Assembly: GCA_034509735.1 (NCBI GenBank)
Contig: JACGWO010000006.1
Coordinates: 2,743,001-2,807,000, forward strand
DNA: 64,000 nucleotides
Source of the DNA: Sesamum alatum
Lineage: Eukaryota; Streptophyta; Magnoliopsida; Lamiales; Pedaliaceae
Reading direction: 5' to 3'
The translations under genes and the position numbers were made by a program. Under the pieces are notes generated by a model, which was given only the letters and a program-made list of their open reading frames with translations, did no database searches and was not told where the DNA came from. Of the stretch, positions 10,860 to 24,097 are shown piece by piece (the first letter of the stretch is position 1; every line of letters begins with the position of its first letter).

Positions 10860-11391
10860 TGATCCGGATAGCGAGTAGCGATCCTTGGTGACGTCTGTGC
10901 TTGATTGATCCAGGTAGCGGGTAGCGATCTCTGGAGACGTCTAAAATTAGCGATCTCCACCTGACACCTGGAAAGTAAGGGTACCTGAGAAGAGAGCAAA
11001 CGTGAGCCTAGCCGAGATCGTCCCCGGCGAAGACCCTCCGATGCTTAAGTCAGCTCAGACTCGAGATGGCAAAAATGTAATGTAAGTAGAATGATAGGTC
11101 GAAAGCTATCCAAGATGTCTTACCATTAATGCGGTGGAACAAGAGTATTTATAGAGCCAAGTGCGTGTATTTGCCTGGTCTACGTGGCGTCATCTCAAGA
11201 CTTCAGCTGTTAGGAGACCAAGGGTCTAGATCTCGGGTCCTCTTGTTCGGGTTTCGGGTCGCGTATTCGGGTCGGGTTGCGGGTAGCGACCCGACTGTGT
11301 TGTACGCGGGTCATCAGGCTCATATGCAATTTTAACCTCTTTTTAAGGGTATTTATATCTTTTCAGCATATATGGGGTACTACTCCTATCA
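10860..11391 (-). repeat. 5' LTR of the Tat-like element
   Basis: It aligns with 6893-7410 over its whole length and shares the TGAT...ATCA ends. The scattered substitutions and one 14-bp insertion near 11226 suggest roughly nine in ten bases identical by eye; this was not computed. Confidence 0.88.
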
Positions 11392-12367
11392 TACACCAAG
11401 TAATGTAACTACTTTACATTTTGAGGCTCCTTCATATATCTAGTTTTTGTGAATTATCTCTAAATAGTTTTTCTCCTACTACTCACACTTTCTCCCTTAT
11501 ATGCAACGTAAAGATTACAGAGATCTGACGCAGCTTCATTGAATTATACTGTAAAATGGAGAAATAAAACCATTTCAATCATATCAATTTAGCAAAAATA
11601 CAAACCATCACCCTCATTTGGAGACTTACACTAGAGCTTGGGAGCATCTCCATTCACCAAATTTGACCACAGCCGCACTTGCCCTGTTCGAAAAGGCTGC
11701 AATAAGAACCGGAGAATAGAGTCCAACTTACCATCTCAAAATGAAACTGCATTGCTGAAACAGGGATAGAAAGAAGAGAAGGAAACAACATTCTTTTCCA
11801 CACAGGAGATGAGGACCTTGTCTGCATGGATTTCCCAATGGTGCGCTGTGAAAATTTCAATTAACGGCGTCGGTGCATCTCTCACTTTTTCGATTGGTTT
11901 CCTTTAGGCAGAAGAATTTACACTTTTGGTTCTCATACTATATCGCTTTTGATTCTCAAAACAATCCATTAATCCAAACACAACTTTAATTTCTTCTATT
12001 TTGTGTTTCTCCTACCTGGATGTTTTGGTTTATGAATTTATTACTGCTCCTACATACGACGAAATAGAACGAAAAAGTGTTGATTATGACTACCAAAACT
12101 AGACAAATGAAACAGTGAAATGTATATCTGTTTTGATAGTTTTTGAGCAGTTGATGGCCAAAATGCTACCTTCAACCCAAGAAAATAATAGCCGGTATTT
12201 ACAGCATAGGAATCTCTGCTACTGAGAATTTATACACTCCCAAAACTTAAAGGCTAAGTTCCTATCAATTTGAGTTTTCTTCAAAGAACGAGGATATAAA
12301 CAACAGAACAACTCTGCTTTATTCTCTGTGATGTCTCCAAATATTTCGACCAATGTATATAACTATA
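11392..12367. other. region 3' of OM64, no gene seen
   Basis: This probably includes the OM64 3' UTR next to 12368. A 68-residue minus-strand ORF at 11654-11860 has no recognisable domain and is not called. Confidence 0.5.
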
Positions 12368-13493
12368 TCAACTGATCAATTTTCTCAGTCTCTTCTCCGC
12401 TAGACTGGCAGCTTTATTCTTTGGTTCGAGAACAAGTGCGTGCTTGAAATCTGCAGTTAACCAATGTAAATCACAACTTGAACAAAAGCCAAGCAGCCAA
12501 CAAAAAGTAAAGTAGGATCATGGTAATGCTAGAACTTAATAAACATTCTTATGTAAGAATATATCGAACATGTTGATTAGCTTAGATATCTAATAATGGC
12601 AGGAAAACATGCGGGTTTATCTCTGATGAGTTAAAAGGCAACTTCAGATCCTTTAGAAGGCAGGAGACTTTCAGAACAATTGCAGCAACATGGAGTGAGA
12701 TTTGAATGCATAAACATGTACATAGCATCGTGCAATAAATAAAAGCAGTAAACGATTGCTGACCTTGAAGAGCCTCTCTGTAGAAAAGCAGGGATTCCCT
12801 AGCAGTTCCTCGTCTCAGATAGGCCTTTACATTCTGCATAGGGGAAAAGGCGGTGGCAAATCAATCAAGTGAAATAGTTTCTTTAGCATATTCTTATCTT
12901 TACATTTGATTTCTTTTTCTAATGCATTGGATTAAAAGGAAATATTGAGGCAATATAGAGTAAAACTATGCCGGGATTTAACATTATTGAGACACATGAA
13001 AATGTAGAAGAGATGATAGAGCGAAGTACAATTTTTTGCATTAATCATCTAATTCTCGAAGAGTAGATAATATTTCCACTTAAGGCTCAATATGAAACAT
13101 GAAATTGACCCTAAATGACAGTTGTAAACAGAAAAAAGACTTAAGACTTATGGCAATGACAAACCAGTATTTAGGGGGAAAAAAAACATCACAAGCTAGC
13201 TCACCTTCTTATCCAGAGATATTGCCTTACTGGAATCCTCTTCAGCTTGTTGGAAGCTGCACAAAAGCCTATTTGTTAGAAGAATGGGTGTTTAAATGCA
13301 CTTCACAAAGACTATCGTAAAAAACAATGTTTGAAACTATCGGACCATCCCAACTCCAAGTAAGCCGCTGCGCGATTGCAATAGTAAGTTGCATTAGTTT
13401 CTTTCAATTTTATCGCTTCTGTGTAGTAACTTATGGCCTTATTCCACTGTTTTCCCTTATAAGCAGGCAGCATTGCCCTGCAGAACATATATG

Positions 13494-13537
<44 letters not shown>

Positions 13538-16500
13538 AAGCAGGTAAAAATCACGTAATTGTCACAAGAATGCATTTGACAGAAGAAAAAAACACACCAA
13601 GCAGACAGGACAATTGATCATATACTCCATAGACCCAAAGAAAAGAAAAAGAAGAGTAAGGAAGCAAAATTGACAGAAGGTGTCCTAATATGTAACCTAA
13701 ATATAAGCATAAATTACAACGAGCTCCCTTACTGTTTGCATAATTACAAATACCCCTTATTGTTTGGTAAATTACCAATACCCTCCAAATGTTTGATGAA
13801 GTTATGTAATCCTTAGATAGAGGCATAGAATTGTCTACTTGCCCTTGCTCTTTTTTTTTTTTTTTTTCTTTTTTAAAAAAAATTGAAAAACTATATAAAA
13901 AAAACCGGACAGGGTGGATGGAAAATTTAAAACAGTTATCCACTTAGTCCATAACAAAGTTTCAGAAAATTTTAAAAATAAGTAAAATTATAAATCATAG
14001 TTCACAAGGGCATTTTGGTCAGTTTACAAAAAAATATGGATGAAAACCTAACAAAGACTAACAGATTGCGCTAACTTTTGGACGGTCATTAGACGGTCAT
14101 TAGAACCGGGGAGTATTGGTACTTCCCCGAATATCAAAGAGTATTTGTAATTATGCCAAATCTCAGGGAGATCCTATACTACCGGGAGGATCATCCTTAC
14201 TAGGTGCAAGCAAACACAGGTGGTGGTTTTTTTCTTTTACTTTTTTACCATTAAACCTGCAAATGAACATATCATATGCACAAAAGAATTTTCAGAATAC
14301 ACGTCACTATGAGATCGAGGGGACAATCGTAATACATCCAAAGATATACAGTATATATGGTCCTAGATGAACAAATTGTGGGTGCGAGAATAAGTCATTT
14401 TGGGTTTGGCCACAAATTTTTCCATCTGATTTTAAATCCCACTAAACCATCCCTTATCACGTGAACTGGGAAATGCACCCAATAGCTGTGCAAAGCATTC
14501 TGCAGACATGCTTCCAATTATCCACTTGCAACGTAATTTCAGAGATGACACCCAACAGAAAATGGTGCTTATAATGATAAAGATGCGTGTATTCCATAAA
14601 ATATGAAGAATCTTATATGGAAAGTAATTTGTTTCAAAGAATTAGTAGCAATTCAAGAATATATAGACTGAGATCATAGGAGAAAAGGGACCTTTTCTTT
14701 TAGAAGCTCAGCAACATCCATGTCGCCATTGGTAAATGGTAATGGTGAGGAACCGGAAATAGTGCTGACTTCTTCTTGAAGGGAAGCATACATATCCAAG
14801 ACAGTATCAAGTAAAATTTTATCATTTCCATGGGATGCAATAAATGACACAGAAATTGGGGAGTCATCGTGTTTTCCAAATGGAATGGCGACCTGAACAT
14901 CAAAAAACAATAAATGATCATATATTACCATGAGGAGGAATAAGAAAGATAGAGAGAGAGACCCAAAATAGATCAATTGAATGTTTAAATTCTTTTGAGA
15001 AAGGTTTCACAGACGGACAAGATTTCTCAGAGGCAGCTAAACCTTGGAAAATGAGTTACCTGACAACCTCCGGACATATTCGCAATGCTTAACAAAGCAT
15101 AAATTCTGTCATAGAACTGCACCGGGAGACTTTTCTTAGAGTTCAGCTTGGGTGGAGGGTCAGCGACTGTGGGAATTACCAAAATCCCGTCATCCTTAAA
15201 ATGAAGCAGACAAGTAAAACCAATTAGATGCACACCAACAACAAAAGAGAGCAAAAGTTGGCACATTCATTAACGTAGAAGATACACCAGGTCCAACCAA
15301 TCAAGAGAACATCAATCCTAAAGTAGCAAAGTGACATCCTGAAATATCAAGATCTTCTTTACACTTCACCACCAGATTATGCATTTCACACCTCATAAAT
15401 ATACAGTCATCAGATCTCTGGATAGCAGGATCTCATGACTACAGTACTGAGTACCCAATTCCATGATAAAACCAAATTTAATGAAAGTTTCAGTTGTTTT
15501 ACATCAGATCGCATTCTCTTTTATCTTGGTGAACAGAATACTATGTCGCATGGAGGATTAAAATTCTTTTCAAAATGATCACATGGAGGATTAACAGTTC
15601 TAGAGGAGGCAAGACTGATTGCTGTCATGCATATACCACATTAACCATGTTGATGCACGCCTCTAGATTCAAATGGAAATTTATGTTCAGGATTGTGAAA
15701 GAAGAAATATATATGTACATTTTAATCTTCTAGACAACTAAGGTTGTCTAATTGTCCTATATACCAACTACTGCTTTCCGATCAAGTTGAGAGGTGGATC
15801 TAATCACACCTTGCAATTGAGTCATGGTGCTTTCAGAAAATTATGAATCCAGAAAGCCAAAAGATAGATATTTAATGTCCCTGAAAAATTCCAACATTAA
15901 GCTCAATTCATTCTCAACCATTATAAGACCCAGAAAAGGATCTAGTACCTTCAAGAGACTTTGTAAAGCGGCTGGCATTTCCATTCTAACTTTATATAGG
16001 ATTCTTACATTCTCTTGAGTTGTGTTTACTGCCGCCCAAACATGATTGGAGATATCAGGACCTAATTTAGGTTTGATGCATCTAATCCACTCTTCATGAT
16101 TTGTTTTGAACTCATGTCTGAAAAGCACAGAAGCTGGTTAGAGAAATCAATGCCTCGGCTGAAACGTTTGACTTTTCATCACAAAATAAAAATTTCCTCC
16201 CTGCCTCAGTAAGAGAAAGGAATTTCCAAAACACTTGAAATGGAGGTATTAGCATGAAAAGGTAACTACAGCTAATTACTGTCAGAATGAGTTGCTCAAG
16301 ATATTATACGAACTAATGAAGTAAGATAGAATGTTTTGTTTAGTCCAATAGTCAGACCAGTGTAGCAGAAATATTCACACTCTTGTGCAATACCTCTGTA
16401 GTAAAAGCATTACAGACGACAGTGCTTTCAAATTAGATATTCCATTTTGCTCGCTTGTTGATTCTTCGCAAAACTTTTTTAGGCTGGGCACATTTGAAGC

Positions 16501-18915
16501 AATGAACTGACCGAAATTCACATGCTTAGGTGGCTGGTCTGCATTTTAAAAACAAAAGGAGAGCAACATATTTTCAATTATTCATTTTGGGCCAAAAATT
16601 GCAATTGATAAATAGTACTTGAACCAATTTATCAAAAGCAGGGAAAGAACAAATTCCACAGACAATCAATTAGCGAAACTGAAACTTACAGCCAGATAAC
16701 TTTTCTGTTACTTTGCTTACAACATGGACAGTCTTCTGCATGGGAACCTTCAACAGCTGGAAAAGATCATCAGCTATAATCATGCGTCTTGTCCTTTTAG
16801 GTTCCAATGGATTTAACTGAAGCAGAGAAATTCCCACACGATGCAAAACAGATGGATCAGATGCCAAGCATCCTGAAGCAGTAAATGTTATTATTTTATT
16901 ACTAGATATATGGCAGAAAGATAAGCAGAATCAAGGACGCGGCACTCAAGTGACTTGACGATAAAATAAGATGAATAATGACCAAAACTATGAAACACAG
17001 AACAAATGTTCCTCCTTAACAAATAAATCCTCTTGAATCAATCTGCTTATCAGCTACAATTCCAGCTCTTACAACTTTCAAAACACCACAAAAGAAGGCC
17101 AATCATATTCAGATACTTATGATCTACCAGAAATGTTAGCAGACTTCATCACGATTTTTAGCAGTTCAGACAAGATTAAGTGACAAGAATTCTTGAACTT
17201 CTGAAAGAGCAGGGTTGTTACATACCTACAGCATCTAAACTTTGAGAATTTGGTGAAACACCAATTGTAGATACAATCCCATGAGATGGTCTGAATCCAA
17301 GGATGCCACAAAATGATGCTGGGACTCTTATACAACCAATGGTATCAGTACCTACAATATGAGCTCATATCATTGGTATGCAATGACATCTTAACAATAC
17401 GTAATACATCTTCCAGAGGACTGTAGTTCATTTAAAAGTCGACATTGCAAAGAAAATGAAGCCACCTTCAAGTCTAAAAACATAGAGACCAAATAAGTAC
17501 CATAATAACAATATAGGATCCATATTAGGAACTATGGCATCAAAAAGTTCTAAAAGCATAGAAGCATGATATCTATTAACATATATACATATATATGTAT
17601 ATTTTCCTTTCCTTTTAAGTATTGAATTTTAGGAAATTGAGTTCAAAAGTGTTTCCTTTAAAACAAATAAGATTAATATATAAATCTTGATAAGAAACAT
17701 AACATAACATTACACAAAGAAGTCTAAGTGATCTCAGGATCCTAAACTTAAGAAGAAAAATATCATACCAATAGCAAAATCTACGAGATGGGCGGAAACA
17801 GCAACTGCTGATCCACTAGACGAGCCACCCGGAACGTGAGATGGCTTTTGTGGGTTTGTTGGAGTGCCATAACTACTATTTTCCCCTAATATCCTGTAAT
17901 CATGTAAAGAAGAAGACAAGATTTTATTTTCCCGCAATATCATGTACTCATTGTCCAACAATGACTATCAATGTCATCCCTATACTCAAAAACCAATAAT
18001 AATAAAGAAAAAATGAGCAACTTTTATTCAGCCAGAGAAAACTATAACATTCAAAAACTTTGTTTCTCAATGCTCATTCTGATATCAAGTGACGGTGCTG
18101 TTCAGAAATGCTGAACTCGAGTAAAAAGGAATACCCAAAACCAATTTCATCCATTACAGTCTTGCCCACACAGGTGGCACCATTTCTCAGCATCGTCGTC
18201 ACCACTATAGCTGTTTTCTCTGCTGCCTCGTGTGTCCTCTTCCAATCTGTACTTCCATGTCCGCTTACATAGCCCTTTACATCAATGCTACAGAATAAAC
18301 GCAAATAAATAAGTAAGTTCAACACCTCCACAGACATATATCATACATGAAATTACAGTTCAACCCCTCCACAAACATATATCCCTTATGATTACAGTGG
18401 CCTTCTTTGGGCTAAATTCACCACCCGCCCAATTTATGTCTAACGTCCAAAAATTCAAAATAAAACACAAATTCCAGCTTAATCAACATCCAAAATGTTC
18501 TCTGTCAAAAGAAGCTAATGAACAGAAAACCGAACCACAATCGTTCTTTCCCAGCCCTTACGTTTTCAATAAAAACCAAACCACCATCTAACATCTCTTT
18601 ACCAAAAAAGGTTATACTTGTCAAAAGAGAGGCAGGGCAGAAACAGAAGAAAACCAAAAAAGGAGTGATCATATACTTGTCGTTGATGGCGAAGGTGAGG
18701 CCAGAGAGCGGGATGCGGGCGGCCGGAGGTGGTGGCTGAGGAAACGGGAGAAGCTCAAAGCGTTCGATAAAAGCTCCGAAATCTTCTTTGACTGAGCTCT
18801 TGGCTTTGATCCGACGCCGTTGGACCTCGGCGAGGATCAAAACTCCAGCAAGGCCGACGCCGACGATCACCCATACTCTCGGATTGGATGCACTAAGCTT
18901 CGAGAATTTTGACAT
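12368..18915 (-). CDS. OM64: OM64, amidase-like TPR receptor of the mitochondrial outer membrane
   Basis: OM64, a Toc64 relative, binds chaperone-delivered precursors at the mitochondrial surface. Thirteen exons: 18915-18677, 18287-18135, 17893-17769, 17351-17226, 16872-16690, 16538-16394, 16117-15949, 15194-15060, 14892-14692, 13477-13346, 13256-13205, 12833-12764, 12450-12368. Residues 14-29 form an N-terminal membrane anchor (VWVIVGVGLAGVLILA). The amidase fold follows, with GATCVGKT carrying the Lys and GGSSSGSAVAV. The nucleophile position reads DTIGCIR, Cys instead of Ser, so amidase activity is unlikely. Three TPR motifs end the protein (QWNKAISYYTEAIKL, FQQAEEDSSKAI, NVKAYLRRGTARESL). 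Exon lengths sum to 1813, one over a multiple of three, because exon 10 has four extra bases after GGCAATGCTGCC. An alternative acceptor before 13455 restores frame at about 596 residues. The family is about 600 long. Confidence 0.9.
13497..13534. repeat. (AC)n microsatellite in OM64 intron 9
   Basis: About 19 AC units lie 19 bases upstream, in the gene's direction, of the exon 10 acceptor. Confidence 0.95.
13690..14195. mobile_element. MITE of the 'aattacaaat' family in OM64 intron 9
   Basis: The left arm (aaattacaacgagctccctta...gcataattacaaatacccc) and right arm (gtatttgtaattatgcc...gggagatcctata) are inverted copies. The inner part resembles the element at 150-613. The outer ends and target duplication could not be fixed. 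A T-tract of about 20 lies at 13850-13867. Confidence 0.6.
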
Positions 18916-19012
18916 TTGACGGTGCGGAAGATGAAATGAAAATTCAAAGGAGGAATTCTGTTGAATAGTCGGCGAAAAATGAGGAGAGTCTGGAAACGGT
19001 TTTAGATTATGG

Positions 19013-19047
<35 letters not shown>

Positions 19048-20890
19048 GGGGGTTTTAGTATTTTAGAGAGACAGGAGAGGGTTTAAGGAGAAAAAAAAAT
19101 AAAAATTAGATATTTCATGCAAGTCATATTATATATGTGTGTATGTAAATTATATATAGTATATTCTTTTTCATATTCTTATCTTCTGTTTGGAAAAATT
19201 ACATCATCTATCATAATGTTTTTAATTGCATAAAATTAATTAATTTTTGAATTCAATGAATTTAGAGATAATTACAATACCCTTTTTTGAGATTCGATAT
19301 AATTTAAAATTTTATATTTAACCCTTTTTATTGATGCATTCAGACTTTTAGAGAAATGCATGACAAATATTTACTATTTGAATAGTTGATTTGTCCTTTT
19401 TTTTTTTCAATTCATTCTTTTATTTGCACATTAAAACTTTACCGCCGATGATGATATTGTTATACTTACAATTTAACTTAATTAAATCATTTTATTTTTA
19501 TTTGTACTTATTTTATTTTCTCCTTCATAATAATTATTTCACTCCTTAACTTTTTGGGTCCAAATTGATGAAATGGTATTGATATTTTGAATTATTTATA
19601 TTAGAGTTTTTTTTTTATGGTCCATTTTTCTTTTCTTTTCTTTTTTTTTAAATTGTATTTCTTATAACTCATTAAAAGTAAGTTTTTTTTCTTGCTTTAT
19701 ATTTAAGTACATTTTAGATTCTGGACTTTAATATAATATTTGATAAAAATCGATCTATCTATTCAAAATTACTATGTTTTAGCTATTAAAAATAAAATTT
19801 TATTCTACATAAAAGATTTATTTATAGTACAATATATTATAAAAATTTCTATTTAATCTAAAATATATATATAATCATGCATAGCACGAATTTTACTCTA
19901 GTAATCAAATATAACCTCAAATTTAGCAAGAAAAATGTTTTCATCAAAATGCAATACTCCTTTCTACATACATACCATACTAAGAACCTATTAAGTGAAT
20001 CATCTTAGACTATATTTGAATTAATAAATTTAAATTTTAACAAAGAATTTCAAATAACTCCGTATTATAAGTATTTTAAACCAATTAATATTCAACAAAA
20101 CATCGTAAACTTTGATCAAAGAGTTCAAATACATCTAATGATTATCCATTCCTTTTCAACAAATCAATTCATAGTAAAATTTCAGAACGCACTCAATTCA
20201 AAAGTAATTATTGCGTGCCACAAGCTCGCGAGCCTTCTTGAGACAAGGAAAAACTCTGGGGATGCATTTAGATTTGAGAGCAAGATTTGGAAAAAAAGAT
20301 TTCAAACGACTGCAATTGAAAAAAATTTAAAATTCATCAATATTTAATAAAACATACTTCAAAATTAGAATTCAAGTATTTAAAATCCTCTAAACTTAAA
20401 ATTATCAAAACATAATTTCAAATCATTGGATCCAAATGAAATAACACATTATGTTGTATACCAGTTTCATCAACTCAAATCAACAGTTTTTACAGCTGAA
20501 AACAAAACAATTCTGAACCATAACCCCTCTTCAGTCTTCAGAGCACAGCCCAACAATGGCAGCAGCTTGTATACATGTGTATATATGTATATATATATAT
20601 ACCTCTGGAATTTCATCCCTGTCTGGATTCAGACAGAAAATTACTGTAGAAAACACCCCGTCCCAATTCGTCGTCTTCATGCAAATTACAGAGAAAAAAA
20701 ATGGTGAAAATCTACAGAAATGAGAAATCAAGAAATAGTAAACGATGCAACGACAGCTTTAATGCTTCAACTACAGCCCAGGCGACGCAAGACGCTTGCA
20801 GAATTCTCACGTCGATTCTTGAACTGCTGCATTTCAGTCGGATTTCGAGCATATAATGTACAAAAAGGTTTCACAGCAATCGTAAAATTG
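18916..20890. other. spacer between PP2C and OM64
   Basis: This holds the OM64 promoter and 5' UTR side, including a (GA)n run at 19015-19042 that reads (CT)n in the OM64 sense strand, followed by very AT-rich DNA. Around 19875-19905 a 'gcacgaattttactctagt' segment resembles a Helitron 3' end, but no partner end was found. The PP2C 3' UTR probably occupies the right edge. Confidence 0.5.
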
Positions 20891-23800
20891 CTAGAACCGG
20901 ATGACGATGCATGAGATATCGTCCTTGCTATCCATGTTCAACGCTTCCAGCACTAGCTGTTTTGCTGCCTTCTGGGGGTCTTTGATCTTCTTCGCGATAT
21001 CTACCGCCTCTTGATTAGACATTACCTGGAGTGATTTTACGGGCGAAGAATTACGGGATGACGGGGGCATTTGTGTTAAATTAATAGAAGTAAACGATAG
21101 AAAGAAAAGTTGAGGGGAGAGAAGAAACCTTCCATAGACCGTCACTAGCAAGAATCAGGAGGTCGGTGTCGGAGTCGACCTCAGCGTTTGTAACGTCGGG
21201 GTCGGACCGTAAGTGCGTCTTCAAGTTCTTGTCTCCAAAGGCGCGAGAAACGGCCAATTGTCCGTTCACTCTGGCAACGTCTCCTGGTACAACATGCAAA
21301 TATTTATGAATTGACCGCTCCAAAGAACAAAAGAATGCAACTTTTTCGTCTTTCATTAACAATAAGTTGAAAAGAATGCTTTTGATTTACAGATTATACA
21401 TAATCATTTTTGTTGATTGCTAATCGACCACACTACCGTCCAGTGATGTTCACACCCACCTTCTACACAGCCACTGCTTATTATTTTCAACACCATCGAG
21501 AATGAAACCCGAAAACGAGACTTTTTCACCATAAGTTTCAAAATTATCATGCTTAGTAGTTCACCAGTCTCCAAGAATATCACCAAATTCGTAACGACTA
21601 AGACCCACAGATGTATGGTTTCAAGAAAGCATTTTTCAGACAGAGTCAAATAAAACAACTCAAGGAGAAATCAGAGGAATATGTTGCTTCAAAAATCGCT
21701 ACCAAATGCACCAGAGAAAGACAGGGTAGCTCACAGTAGAAACAATCTACGCTTTGTTAATTTTCATTTTTTCGCTGTCCGAAAGACAGCAAAAGACATC
21801 CTTAACGTCTGCCTGTGCCTTTACAAAATACGCAGTTCTGTGTGCTTTAAATTATGTTTATTTATCTTAGGGATAATTACACTTCCCTCCCCTGAGGTAC
21901 GGTGTAATTACACATAGACCCCCTGTGGTTTGGGAAATTACATTTAGTACCGCTGACGTTTGTAATTCCTCCGTTGGTCATAATTCACAGAATTTGCTGA
22001 TATTAGCAAAAAAGTTGAACGAAAATCTATATTTGCCCTCTGTCAAACATATCTTTTCTGACCAAACTACTCTTATACATCTTCACACGATAATACATGT
22101 GATTAAAGGGTATTCTGTTTAGAAAAGATTATCCCTTTATCTTAAACTAATACAAAACACAAAACCAAACACATTAAAAAAACACTCAGAGACACAAATA
22201 CAACGTCTCTGCTTCTCTGTATCTACAAAAACAACGAGAAACACCTTATAAATAGAACCAAACGAAACCTAGCATCCGAATGAAATTTCAAGAGCTAACA
22301 CAAAAATACTCGCAGTTACTAGTTTGTAGTACCTGGCATGTTTGAGACAAATCCACCTCTGTTTTCAATGCTACCACGCTCCGTGTTGGGTTCATGATCA
22401 ATAGTCATTTGTATCGCCTGCCCCCTCCTGGAAAGTACTCCCCGTGAATCTCCGACATTCGCTACCCATAATTGTCGCCCGTTTATGAGAATCGCAGTGA
22501 CAGCAGTAGATCCGCCTCGTCCCAGGTCAGGACTGTGCGTGAGAATAGCCTGATCGGTTCTCTCGTAAGCTTTTGCAATGGACCAACTAGGGTCATTCCA
22601 AAATTGCTCCTGTAAACGTTCACCACATTCATTGCATGGCAATAACAAACGAAAAGAATAACCAACGGAAGAAGTTTTTGGTGATATTTTAGAAGCTTTT
22701 GGTTTCCGACAACCGATTAAAGAATTTCAAGAATAAATAGTTCTGATTAGACAGAGAAAATGCCAACACAAGATAAAATTCTTTCGGGGAACAACTAACC
22801 TCATTTAAGATGTTTCGAAACAAATGCTTTTGTAAGTAAGCCGGGACAGTATCTCCTAGATGCCCGTCGAATATAGCGAATAGTCCAAGCTCATGACCTT
22901 GAAACTGCACAAATTTAGCAACATGGTAATCCTCCATAGGGTGATTCGCTTTCCCCTTTACTAAACTGAACCCGTATTTCACATGCCCCCGACTGCTGCT
23001 TCCCTTGCCCGAGCCAATAGACGGGCGTCCTCCTGAAAGCTAAAGGAAAAGAAGAACTTGACTACAAATGAGTGAAACAAGAAAAATTATAGATAATGTT
23101 GATGAGCATCGGGCAGGTTCTAAAAGCAGTCCAACGAAGATGTGGTTGGCACACAAGACATAAAGAGCGAAATGGGAAGTTCTCATGAATGCACATCCGT
23201 CTCTAAAAGGTTCTCGGTGGTTGGAGTGTACAGTCTGCCTCAACATTACATCCAGTCCTAAGGGACTGTAATTTTACAATGGGGAAAAATGCAATTACCC
23301 CCCTTGTGATATGCAAATGTGCAAAAAAAACCCCTGTGAAAAAATAAATAGCAATTTACCCCCTGTATTTTAAAAAATGGAGCAAAAAACCCCCAATGAG
23401 GGGGTTGTTTGCTGCATTTTGAATAACACAGGGGGGTAAATTGCTAGTTATTTTTTCACAGGGGGTAATTGCTCTTTTTGGTTAACAATGGGGGAGCAAT
23501 TTATTTTTTCACAGGGGGTAATTTCTCTTTTTGGTTAACTCAGGAGGCCGAATTGCATTTAACCCTTTTACAATGTATTACAAGCACCCTAGTATAAGTA
23601 GTTGATGGGCGACCTTTTACTGTAATAATTCACACAAAACTATCTTAATGAAACTGATCTTGAGCAGCTGTGGACATGGGAGGACTGTCCGAATCACGTA
23701 AATCTTGTCTTGTGTTTTACAATTTCCTTTCTTTTCATATTTTCTGCACGCATTCGCAAATACAATTCCTAACAGAAGTACCTTGAACCAACGATCCAAG

Positions 23801-24097
23801 ACAACATAATTTATAACGATTGTGTTGCCTCGACCTCAAACACAAACAAGACATTTCTCACACTGCTTAATGTCCAGCATCATAATAAGCTACAACATTT
23901 CCAATCCCCAAAATTCGAACTCGAAACTAAAGCAAGAAGCACAACTCAAACAATCAAGAATAGCCAAACATAAACTTGAAAGATCAAATCAATCCCAATT
24001 CACCATAATCAACTCCCTATTAACATAAAAACCTTCCACCAACAAAAGAAAAGCTCACCTCTGAGGAAACAGAATTGAAGCAGCACAAACTGTCCAT
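20891..24097 (-). CDS. PP2C-type Ser/Thr protein phosphatase
   Basis: A metal-dependent phosphatase of the small plant PP2C group that includes PIA1. Five exons: 24097-24059 ([13 protein letters not shown]), 23039-22800, 22609-22333, 21283-21129, 21025-20891. Together they make 846 bases, a clean 281-residue frame, matching the usual size of this group. Motifs in order: [20 protein letters not shown] (metal-binding Asp and Gly), [44 protein letters not shown] and [10 protein letters not shown], the last two with metal-binding Asp. There is no regulatory extension apart from the short Cys-containing N-terminus. Introns 1 and 3 each contain a small MITE, neither touching a splice site. I cannot name the exact ortholog. 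Confidence 0.92.
21870..22135. mobile_element. MULE-type MITE in PP2C intron 3, 9-bp TSD
   Basis: It starts GGGATAATTACACTTCCC and ends GATTATCCC. A perfect 9-bp repeat TTTATCTTA is at 21861-21869 and 22136-22144. It is 266 bp long, non-coding, and carries the 'acccctgtggtttggg'-type subterminal sequence. Confidence 0.82.
23281..23565. mobile_element. MULE-type fold-back MITE in PP2C intron 1, 9-bp TSD
   Basis: The ends GGGGAAAAATGCAATTACC and GAATTGCATTTAACCC are inverted. Most of the 285 bp folds back around AACCCCCAATGAGGGGGTT at the centre. A perfect 9-bp duplication TTTTACAAT lies at 23272-23280 and 23566-23574. The right arm holds repeats of 'cacagggggtaattgctctttttggttaac'-like sequence. 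Confidence 0.85.

Larger units (their letters stand above)
6893..11391 (-). mobile_element. decayed Ty3/gypsy LTR retrotransposon, Tat-like
   Basis: Two similar LTRs (518 and 532 bp) with TGAT...ATCA ends bound the element. The flanks TATAC (6888-6892) and TACAC (11392-11396) look like a mutated 5-bp target duplication. On the minus strand the order is LTR, primer-binding site GTTGGCGCCATCTGTGGGA (10841-10859), gag/protease/RT relics (10810-9399), three tandem arrays (9215-7600), polypurine tract (7428-7411), LTR. No RNase H or integrase remnant was found. Tandem repeats upstream of the 3' LTR are known in the Tat/Ogre group, which with the primer-site type suggests that lineage. LTR differences, including a 14-bp indel, show the insertion is not recent. 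Confidence 0.88.
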
